This document shows positions 43,597 through 50,510 of a stretch of DNA of 64,000 nt, one piece after another (within the stretch, counting starts at the first letter, position 1; each line of letters opens with the position of its first letter). The stretch comes from Naasia sp. (lineage in GTDB: Bacteria > Actinomycetota > Actinomycetes > Actinomycetales > Microbacteriaceae), in the NCBI RefSeq assembly GCF_025465545.1, contig NZ_JAODMK010000015.1, forward strand, positions 1-64,000. Direction: 5' to 3'. Made by a program: the position numbers and the translations under genes. Under the pieces are notes generated by a model. The model searched no databases and was not told the DNA's origin. It worked only from the letters and a program-made list of their open reading frames with translations.

Positions 43597-43612
43597 AGGT
43601 TGACGGGACGGG

Positions 43613-45073
43613 TCAGGCCGGCAGTGCGACGCTGTGGGTGTCCATGAACTCCCGCAGCCCCTCGATGCCCATCTCCCGGCCCAGGCCGGACCCCTTCACT
43701 CCCCCGAACGGCGCGCGCTGGTCGAGCACGGCGGCGCTGTGCGCGTTCACGAAGACGTAGCCGGCCTGCAGACGGCCGCCGATCTCTGCCGCCTTGGCCC
43801 GATCGGTCGTCCACACGGATGCGCAGAGGCCCGCCCACGTGTCGTTGGCTGCGGCGACTCCCTGGTCCTCGTCGTCGAACGGGAGAATCGGGATGGTGGG
43901 GCCGAACTGCTCCTCGGTCACCACGCGCAGCGTCGGGTCGGGATCCAGCACGAGCGAGGGCCGAAGGAAGTTGCCGGCGGCGAACTCGCCTCGCGGAAGC
44001 TCGCCGAACTCCCGGATCTCCGCGCCGGCTGCCCGTGCCTCGCCGAGCAGCTCCTCGACGAACGCCTTCTGGGACGGCGCATGCAGCGGGCCCATGGTCG
44101 TGCTGGGGTCGCGCCCGTCGCCGAGCACCACCTTCTCCAGCCGGGCGCCCAGCCCGTCGACGACCTCCTGGTAGCGGGAGCGGTCGACATAGACGCGCTT
44201 GGCGGCCATGCAGATCTGCCCGGTCGTGTCGAAGATGCCGTGGTAGAGCGCATCCAGGCCCTCGTCGCCGAGGTCCGCGTCCTTGAGGATGACGGCCGCG
44301 TCGTTGCCGCCCAGCTCGAGCGCCACCTTGGTCAGCGACTTGGACGCCATCTCCATGATCCTGTTGCCGCCGCGGACGGAGCCGGTGAAGTGCACCATCG
44401 ACACGTCCCGGTTGGACACGAGCGGCTCGCCGATCACGGCATCCTGGCCCGTGACGACGTTGAGCACGCCCGGCGGCAGGTGCTCCGCCATCCGGCGAAC
44501 CAGCAGCGAGGTGGCGAGGGGGGCCGAGGGCGGCGGCTTGAGGATGACGGTGTTGCCGGCGACGAGCGCGTACGGCAGGGAGGCGCCGAGGATCGCGAGC
44601 GGCCAGTTGAAGGGGACGATGATGGTGACGACCCCGCGCGGGACGTAGCTGATGATCGTCTCGTTGGGCGGGCCGGGCAGCGTCGTGGTCTCGTCCACCT
44701 GGTCCGCCAGCCCGGTCGCGAGGCCGCATCGGAAGCCGAACACGAAGACGTCGCCGCGCGCCTCGTCGAGGACCTTGCCGTTCTCGCGGGACAGGATGTC
44801 CGCGTGCTCCTCGAAGTGCTCGCCGATCGCCGCGACCGCGGCATCGATCTGCGCGGCACGCTCCTTCGGGGAGAGCGCCGCCCAACCGGGGAAGGCGGAC
44901 TTCGCGGCCTGCACGGCCTGGAGAGCCTGGTCGCGGGACGCGCCTGCGGCCGTTCCGATGGTTCCGCCGCGAGCCGGGTCGACGACGGTGAGAACGCCCT
45001 CGTCCCCGTCTGCCTCCTTGCCGTCGATGAACAGGCGGGTCGTGACCGCGACCGGCGACTCAGCAATCGTCAT
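43613..45073 (-). CDS. NAD(P)-dependent aldehyde dehydrogenase
   Basis: ALDH-superfamily enzyme of 486 aa. The catalytic Cys is in FDTTGQICMAAKRVYVDRS, the general-base Glu in KVALELGGNDAAVILKDADL, and the cofactor-binding block is VPFNWPLAILGASLPYALVA with VHFTGSVRGGNRIM. FGGVKGSGLGREMGIEGLRE closes the protein. Oxidation of vanillin or syringaldehyde to the acid would feed the neighbouring demethylation pathway, but the substrate is inference. The second ATG at 45073 is chosen because GGAGG lies five bases in front of it; an ATG four codons earlier has no such signal. Confidence 0.9.
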   Translation of the reverse strand: MTIAESPVAVTTRLFIDGKEADGDEGVLTVVDPARGGTIGTAAGASRDQALQAVQAAKSAFPGWAALSPKERAAQIDAAVAAIGEHFEEHADILSRENGKVLDEARGDVFVFGFRCGLATGLADQVDETTTLPGPPNETIISYVPRGVVTIIVPFNWPLAILGASLPYALVAGNTVILKPPPSAPLATSLLVRRMAEHLPPGVLNVVTGQDAVIGEPLVSNRDVSMVHFTGSVRGGNRIMEMASKSLTKVALELGGNDAAVILKDADLGDEGLDALYHGIFDTTGQICMAAKRVYVDRSRYQEVVDGLGARLEKVVLGDGRDPSTTMGPLHAPSQKAFVEELLGEARAAGAEIREFGELPRGEFAAGNFLRPSLVLDPDPTLRVVTEEQFGPTIPILPFDDEDQGVAAANDTWAGLCASVWTTDRAKAAEIGGRLQAGYVFVNAHSAAVLDQRAPFGGVKGSGLGREMGIEGLREFMDTHSVALPA

Positions 45074-45135
45074 TGAATCCTCCATGGGTTCCCAGGGGTC
45101 GGGGCTCGAGCCCGGTGACCAGCCCGGTGTCAGTG

Positions 45136-45194
45136 ACGCTACCCGCGGCCGCAGAACCGGTCAACGAGATTGTCGTCACTCCCAGCGACATTCT
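45136..45194 (-). promoter_or_regulatory. Promoter and dyad upstream of the aldehyde dehydrogenase gene
   Basis: On the minus strand TTGACC (45164-45159) and TAGCGT (45141-45136) are spaced by 17 bases. Directly upstream lies a dyad (45167-45194) with arms AGATTGTCG and CGACATTCT, eight of nine positions paired. It does not match the ATTGTNNACAGAAT motif, so a different regulator is implied. Confidence 0.5.
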
Positions 45195-45271
45195 GCGGCG
45201 ACGGCGGGCGCCGCATTCGGTGCGGCGGCGACTCTGCATCCGGTCCCGCGGGGCCCGTGCCGCCCGGCGCC

Positions 45272-45883
45272 TCAGTCGTCGGGCTCACCCGCACCATCGG
45301 TGCAGGGATTGCCGGGTTCCGGCGCCTGTGGACCACCGGCGAACAGAGCCAGGAACTGGGGAATGCGGGGATCGCTCGCCGATGCCACCCTCAGCTGCCG
45401 TCCCCACGCGGTGAGGATCACCTGATCGTCGGGATCGTCGTAGGGGCTCAGGATGATGTAACGCTCCCGGCCGATGTACGCCGCCTGGACGGTGTGTTCG
45501 AGCTCGTGCACGTCGGCGACGGGGAGGCTCGGCGGATACGTGACCCAGGCGGCTCCGTGCTCCATGGAATGCACCGCCAGCTCCGGGGGGACCGGGATCG
45601 AGTACACGCCGCAGTTGGCCCACACCGGGGCGTGATCGCCGCCTGCCGGCGGCCGCAGCGGGTAGTCCACAGGAGTGGTCACGTGGTTGCGGGAGGCGAT
45701 GGCGTACTCCTGGGTGCCCTCGGGACCCTTCGGGACCTCGACGTGGTGCTCGCCCCAGCCGTTCAGGACCCCCAGGACGGCGGTCAGGATGCAGGCGGCC
45801 CCGAGCAGGGAGACGAACCAGAGCACGCCCGGACGGCTGTCCCGAGGGCGCACCGGAGCGCTAGGACTGAGGGACTTGCTCAT
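45272..45883 (-). CDS. DUF3105 membrane-anchored protein
   Basis: Protein of 203 aa with one N-terminal membrane segment (about residues 20-42) after a short basic cytoplasmic stretch, so the bulk is outside. The DUF3105 signature is seen as NHVTTPVDYPLRPPAGGDHA, WANCGVYSIPVPPELAVHSM and EHGAAWVTYPPSL, with several His and one Cys that could bind a metal. The function is unknown. Its start lies 23 bases inside the end of the ABC exporter gene, so it is co-translated with it. It may assist maturation or handling of the exported product; that is inference. Confidence 0.82.
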   Translation of the reverse strand: MSKSLSPSAPVRPRDSRPGVLWFVSLLGAACILTAVLGVLNGWGEHHVEVPKGPEGTQEYAIASRNHVTTPVDYPLRPPAGGDHAPVWANCGVYSIPVPPELAVHSMEHGAAWVTYPPSLPVADVHELEHTVQAAYIGRERYIILSPYDDPDDQVILTAWGRQLRVASASDPRIPQFLALFAGGPQAPEPGNPCTDGAGEPDD

Positions 45884-48680
45884 AGACCGCTCTTCGCTCG
45901 CTCACCGCTCGTTCGACGGCCGCGGCCAGGGCCGGGTACCGAGCCGCGACGTCCTGGTAGTCCGACAGGTGCAGGACGGTGACCCGGAGAGCCTGCTCCG
46001 CCGTCACCGTGGCCGTCCTCTGCGTCACTCCGGCCAGCACCAGCTCGCCGAACACGTCGCCCGGGCCGAGGGACCGAATCCTTCTCGCGAACGGGGCCGC
46101 CCCGATCGTGACCTTCGCCACGCCCTCCTCCACGATGTAGACGGCGTCCGCGCGTTCGCCCTCGCGCACGACGACCTCACCGGCCGGGCGGGTCTCCCGG
46201 TGCGTGCGGCTCGCCAGCGCGTCGAGCGCCTCGGCGGGCGCGTTCTCGAACAGTGCGATCTGAGCGACCGGTCTTCCCTCGCGCCTCGCTCCGTCGCGGC
46301 CGGCAGCCATCCGGGCATACCATCCGCCGGCCGCGAGGAGATCCTGGGGCCGCCCCTGCTCCGTGATGCGGCCGTCGCGCAGGACGACGATGTGATCCGC
46401 TCGCGCGACCGTGTGGAGCTGGTGGGTGACCGTCACGGTGGTCCGCCCGGCTCGGGCGGCGGCGAGCGTCTCGAGCACCTCGTCGGCGACATCGCGGTCG
46501 AGGGCGCTCGTCGGCTCGTCGAGGAGCAGCAGTGCAGGGTCGCCGAGCAGCGCCCTGGCGATGCCGACGCGCTGCCGCTGGCCGCCGGAGATCCGCGCCG
46601 CGCGCTCGCCCATGAGGGTGTCCAGGCCTTCGGGGAGCGACGCGACGAATTCGGAGAGCTTGGCCGCTTCCACCGCGGAGGAGATCTGGGCGTCCGTCAC
46701 CCCCGTGCGCCCGAGCACGATGTTCTCTCGCAGGGTGGCGTCGAACAGGAACGTGTCCTGCGAGACCAGGCCCACCCGCTCCCGCAGCTGGTTCACGGCG
46801 ACGTCGCGCAGATCGACCCCGTCCATCGTGATCGTGCCGGCGGTGGGGTCGTAGAAGCGCATGAGGAGCGCCAGCAGGGTGCTCTTGCCCGATCCGGAGG
46901 GTCCGAGGATGGCGGTGTGGCTGCCCGCGGGGATGGACAGCGTGAGGGAGTCGAGCACCTCGCCGCCCGGCGCGTACCCGAACGAGACGTCCTGGAACTC
47001 GAGAGAGGCGTTCAGCGGGGGAACCGGCACCGGGTTCTCCGGGTCGCTGACCGAGACCGGCTCATCGAGGAGCTCCGAGATGCGCTGGAGCGCGCCCGAC
47101 GACGTCTGCATCGTCTCAACCAGATTGGCGAGGTCGGTCACGGGTGAGATCACGGTCGGCAGCAGACCCAGGATGGCGACGAGGGTGCCCAGGGTCATCG
47201 ACCCGGTGATGACCAGATATCCGCCGTAGCCCAGCACGACCAGCAGCGGCAGGCTCGTCACGAGCATGACGGCGGAGTCGAGAACGCCGCTGTAGATCGA
47301 CATCCGCATGCTCGTCTTGAACATGGCGTCGACCCGGGAGGCGTAGCCCCGCAGGGCGTACGCGCCGGCTCCGTAGGCCTTGAGCACCGATTGACCGGCG
47401 ACCGACTCCTGGAGGGTTCCCATCGCCGTGCCCATGGCGGTCTGCTGCCGCAGGCTGGCGTCCCTCAGCCGAGCGCTCATGGCACGGTATGCCGCCGCGA
47501 GGAGCGGCACCGTCACCAGGACGACGAGACCGAACTGACTGTTCAGAACGAGTATCGCGACCGTGGCGGCGACGAAATTGAGGATTGCGGGGACCGGGAC
47601 CACCGCGAGCTGGCCGATTGCCTGCTGGCCGGTTCGCAGATCGTTGGACATTCGGGAGAGGAGGTCGCCGACCGAGGTGCGGGAGTGGAACTCGTGGGAA
47701 AGGCGCTGGATGTGGGAGAACATCCGGGTCTGCAATCCGAAGAATATGCGGAGGTCCAGCAGAGATGTGACATATGCCGTGCGCAGTGCGAGCAGCGACC
47801 GATAGACGAAGAGCGCAGCGAGCACGGTGACGAACAGCAGAAGCAGATTGATATCGCGCTGCGGAAGAATGGTGTCGATCAGATACTTGGTGGTCAGTGG
47901 CATGACGACGGTCAATGCCACGCCGATGAGGACATAGGTGAGAAGTTCCGCCACCCGCCAGCGGTAATCGCTCACCGAAGGCTTCATGTGCGGCCAGAGC
48001 CGCTGCAGCGGCCGGCGCAGGTCCGTGCGACCGCCCGGGTCGTTGGACCACTCCTTGACGAGCTGCGCCAGCGGCCGCCCGAAGACGGCGATCGCCGCCT
48101 CATCCCGCCGATCGTTCGCCGCAAGCCGCAGGTAGCGGCCCAGGCTCGGGCGGCCATGCTCCTTCATCAGTGAGTCGACGAAGCAGGTGGCAGCCGCATA
48201 CGCCTCGAGGGTCAGCTCGTGCTGTTCGCTGCCGAACGCCTGGCCGAGGTTCGCCGACAGCGGCCGACCTGACTCCTCCGCCGCCTGCCGGAGGCCGGTC
48301 ATCAGATCCTCGACCGAGGGTCCCGTGCCCGTCATCGCGGCGACGACGCCGCTCAGGCCGACGGAGACGATCGGCTCCGCATCGCCGAACATCCGCGTGA
48401 TGAGCTCGACGGTCAGGGTGAGCGGAAGCGGCGGCGCATCCCCCTCCGGCCCGACCATCCGGACGACGGCCGCGTCCGCGGCCTGCGTGCCGACGTTGAG
48501 GTCGATGGACATGAAGGGCACCAGCAGGATCGAGACCTTCTCCCCCCGCAGATCCGCGTCAAGGAGCGTGCAGCACGCCGTCGCTATCGCCTGCGCGGAC
48601 CGGCGTTCGGCTTCGATCCGTTCGCGCAGGCGAGGATCCCCCGCGGAACGCACCTCGATGACCGGGGCCTGGGCCGCCAT
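45861..48680 (-). CDS. ABC exporter with degenerate peptidase-like N-domain and C-terminal cyclic-nucleotide-binding domain
   Basis: Fusion of 939 aa. Residues about 1-235 resemble a peptidase MA (gluzincin) domain: TLTVELITRMFGD aligns with the HExxH helix but lacks both His, then VGLSGVVAAMTG, and a helical tail YAAATCFVDSLMKEHGRPSL and VFGRPLAQLVKEW. Residues about 240-520 are a six-helix exporter domain and about 555-790 the ATPase, with Walker A GPSGSGKST (593-601), signature ISGGQ (697-701), Walker B LLLLDEPTSALD and the H-loop in VTHQLHT. Residues about 805-935 are a cNMP-binding-type domain (VVREGERADAVYIVEEGVAK, GPGDVFGELVLAG). It follows the precursor-like gene by 60 bp and a hairpin, so it probably exports that product. 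Confidence 0.85.
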   Translation of the reverse strand: MAAQAPVIEVRSAGDPRLRERIEAERRSAQAIATACCTLLDADLRGEKVSILLVPFMSIDLNVGTQAADAAVVRMVGPEGDAPPLPLTLTVELITRMFGDAEPIVSVGLSGVVAAMTGTGPSVEDLMTGLRQAAEESGRPLSANLGQAFGSEQHELTLEAYAAATCFVDSLMKEHGRPSLGRYLRLAANDRRDEAAIAVFGRPLAQLVKEWSNDPGGRTDLRRPLQRLWPHMKPSVSDYRWRVAELLTYVLIGVALTVVMPLTTKYLIDTILPQRDINLLLLFVTVLAALFVYRSLLALRTAYVTSLLDLRIFFGLQTRMFSHIQRLSHEFHSRTSVGDLLSRMSNDLRTGQQAIGQLAVVPVPAILNFVAATVAILVLNSQFGLVVLVTVPLLAAAYRAMSARLRDASLRQQTAMGTAMGTLQESVAGQSVLKAYGAGAYALRGYASRVDAMFKTSMRMSIYSGVLDSAVMLVTSLPLLVVLGYGGYLVITGSMTLGTLVAILGLLPTVISPVTDLANLVETMQTSSGALQRISELLDEPVSVSDPENPVPVPPLNASLEFQDVSFGYAPGGEVLDSLTLSIPAGSHTAILGPSGSGKSTLLALLMRFYDPTAGTITMDGVDLRDVAVNQLRERVGLVSQDTFLFDATLRENIVLGRTGVTDAQISSAVEAAKLSEFVASLPEGLDTLMGERAARISGGQRQRVGIARALLGDPALLLLDEPTSALDRDVADEVLETLAAARAGRTTVTVTHQLHTVARADHIVVLRDGRITEQGRPQDLLAAGGWYARMAAGRDGARREGRPVAQIALFENAPAEALDALASRTHRETRPAGEVVVREGERADAVYIVEEGVAKVTIGAAPFARRIRSLGPGDVFGELVLAGVTQRTATVTAEQALRVTVLHLSDYQDVAARYPALAAAVERAVSERRAVYEQVPQS

Positions 48681-48701
48681 GTCACTTCCCCCCTGAACGC
48701 A

Positions 48702-48729
48702 AGGAGGGCGGCCCGGAAGCCGCCCTCCT
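48702..48729 (-). terminator. Hairpin between the precursor and exporter genes
   Basis: AGGAGGGCGGC and GCCGCCCTCCT form a perfect 11-bp stem over a six-base loop, starting 11 bases beyond the precursor stop. It probably acts as a partial terminator or 3' stabiliser so that the precursor is made in excess over the exporter. Confidence 0.65.
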
Positions 48730-48740
48730 CGACTGCATGA

Positions 48741-49271
48741 TCAGTACCAGACCCAGCAGCGGTAGTGCGTCCAGAAGGTGCCGAAGTTGGCGGCCAAGTA
48801 GCCGCCGCCCGGCTTGCCCGCGTTGCTGGCGGTGTTGTTGCACATGTTCCGGTAGAAGGTGTAGACCGAGCCGTTCGTCGGGGCTCCGATGTCCCATTTG
48901 AAGACCCAGACGTGGCCCTGCACGTCGTCGTCGTCCTCCGGGGCCGCGGCGGCCGTCATCAGCGAGTCGACCAGCTTCCTGTCCTCGTCGTCCTGCAGTC
49001 CGTCGCGCAGCTCCATGATCGAGTCGGCCACGCGCTTGGCGGCCTCGTCGTCAGGCGCAGCGGCGCCGGCGTCGTCAGTGAGGGCTGCCGGCGCGTCGCC
49101 GGCCGCCTCCGCTTCCGCCCGCTGCACCATGTCCTGGGGCAGGGTCTCCCGGAGACCCTGACGCAGCAGCCCAGCGAAGAGGTCCTGCTCCTCCTCGGTG
49201 AAATCCTTCTGGATCCCATCGAGCTGGTTCAGCACCCGCTCCAATCTGTCTGTGTCGAGTTGTGTAGACAT
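48741..49271 (-). CDS. Precursor-like small protein: acidic helical leader plus aromatic-rich two-cysteine C-terminal core
   Basis: I do not recognise a named family. The protein has 176 aa. Residues 1-117 are helical, acidic and Ala-rich, with two similar segments (LDGIQKDFTEEEQDLFAGLL and MELRDGLQDDEDRKLVDSLM), and end in PEDDDD. Residues about 118-176 are of quite different composition, with about 14 aromatic residues, Gly/Asn-rich stretches (NNTASNAGKPGGGYLAANFG) and two Cys (144, 172), ending TFWTHYRCWVWY. This looks like a leader-core peptide precursor. There is no signal peptide; the adjoining ABC exporter is the likely route out. AGGAG precedes the ATG by five bases. No modifying enzyme is obvious. 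Confidence 0.75.
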   Translation of the reverse strand: MSTQLDTDRLERVLNQLDGIQKDFTEEEQDLFAGLLRQGLRETLPQDMVQRAEAEAAGDAPAALTDDAGAAAPDDEAAKRVADSIMELRDGLQDDEDRKLVDSLMTAAAAPEDDDDVQGHVWVFKWDIGAPTNGSVYTFYRNMCNNTASNAGKPGGGYLAANFGTFWTHYRCWVWY

Positions 49272-49601
49272 GACTTCTCCTATCTGACCGTCATTGGACG
49301 ACCGTTATGTGGGCCTCGGCCCGGGTTTCGCATTCTCAGATGCGCGATCGCTCGTGCGACCGTATGCAGATTCAGATGTACGCCGATGCGGTACATGCCT
49401 GTGTTCGGACCCCGACACTCGGTCCGTTCGCTTGCCGACAATCTCCTTTGACAGTCGTGCGCTACCATCCTTCGGGCGGAATTCGGAGTCGAAACGTGGG
49501 GACAGTCAAGTCCTCTGCGCTTCACGCCGCAATAGGCTCTTTTTCCGCTCTCATCTGGGGGTATTTCCGAGCGCGACTGCCAGTGCCATCCACGCGTCGG
49601 C
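49272..49601. other. Long AT-richer upstream region of the precursor gene with an inverted repeat
   Basis: 330 bp without a supported gene, of visibly lower GC than the surroundings. The clearest element is ATGTAC-N9-GTACAT at 49376-49396, about 105 bases in front of the precursor start, a possible operator. A TTGACT on the minus strand near 49510 is a weak -35 candidate without a good -10. Short open frames here lack ribosome-binding sites and similarity. Confidence 0.5.
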
Positions 49602-50435
49602 TCAGGCGAGCTCCTCGATAAGGGCCAGCAGTGCAGGGATCGGGGAGGCCGCTGCGGGAAGCACCTGCACGCAGACGTGGTCGGCGCCGGCATCGAGGTG
49701 GGCCCGGACCGCCGCGGCCACGGCGTGCGCGTCGCCGTGGGCGACGATCGCGTCGACGAGTCGGTCGCTCCCGCCCTCGGCGATGTCCTCCTCGGTGAAG
49801 CCGGCGCGCCTCATGTTGCCGGTGTAGTTGCTCATCGCCAGGTAGCTCGCGAGGAAGGCCCGGGCCGTGTCCCGCGCCGAGTCGGCATCGGGATCCAGCA
49901 CCACGGTCAGCTCGGGCGCGACCAGGGAGTCGACGCCCAGCGCGGAGCGCGCGTCGCGCGTCTGCTCCGGAATGGTCAGGTAGGGGTGGGTTCCCGCGCT
50001 GCGCTCGGCCGCCATCGCGAGCATGCGAGGGCCGAGGGCGGACAGCACGCGCTTCTCGACCGGCACCCCGCACTCGTCGAGGATGTCCAGATACCCGGCC
50101 ATGGCGTCGAGCGGCCGGACCCGTTCCGGTGTCGCTTCTCGATGGCCGGAGCCGATGCCGAGCAGGATGCGGCCGGGATGGCGGCCGGAGATCCGGTGAT
50201 AGGAGGCCGCCAGCTCGCGCGGGTCCGACTTCCAGATGTTCACGATCCCCGTTGCGACCACGATGGACCGAGTGGAATCGAGCAGCACCTCCGCCGGCCG
50301 GAGGTCCGAGCCGGGAGAGCCGCCCTGCCAGATGGCGCCGTAGCCGAGCTGTTCGACGGCGCGTGCCAGGTCGGCGTCGACGTGGCCGACCCCCCGCCAC
50401 ACACCGACTGCACCCAATCGCTCCCGCCAGCCCAT
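49602..50435 (-). CDS. LLM-class flavin- or F420-dependent oxidoreductase
   Basis: Luciferase-like TIM-barrel protein of 277 aa. Landmarks are GVGHVDADLARAVEQLGYGA, TRSIVVATGIVNIWKSDPRE, LLGIGSGHREATPERVRPLD and the C-terminal HLDAGADHVCVQVLPA. The pattern agrees with the F420-type LLM subfamily found in actinobacteria, but the cofactor is not proven. The ATG at 50435 is preferred for GGGAGG six bases upstream. It follows the peptide ABC importer on the same strand and lies upstream of the precursor gene across a 330-bp gap, so a link to either is uncertain. Confidence 0.87.
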   Translation of the reverse strand: MGWRERLGAVGVWRGVGHVDADLARAVEQLGYGAIWQGGSPGSDLRPAEVLLDSTRSIVVATGIVNIWKSDPRELAASYHRISGRHPGRILLGIGSGHREATPERVRPLDAMAGYLDILDECGVPVEKRVLSALGPRMLAMAAERSAGTHPYLTIPEQTRDARSALGVDSLVAPELTVVLDPDADSARDTARAFLASYLAMSNYTGNMRRAGFTEEDIAEGGSDRLVDAIVAHGDAHAVAAAVRAHLDAGADHVCVQVLPAAASPIPALLALIEELA

Positions 50436-50510
50436 GGCCGACCTCCCGTTCTCCGTCTGCCGACGCCGACGCCCGGTCCGCACGAGCAGACCGGGCGTCG
50501 GGTCATGCGC

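Noticed and set aside
49602-50435. Tailoring enzyme for the precursor peptide
   Set aside because: The LLM oxidoreductase is separated by 330 bp and sits closer to the peptide ABC importer. Nothing ties it to the precursor.
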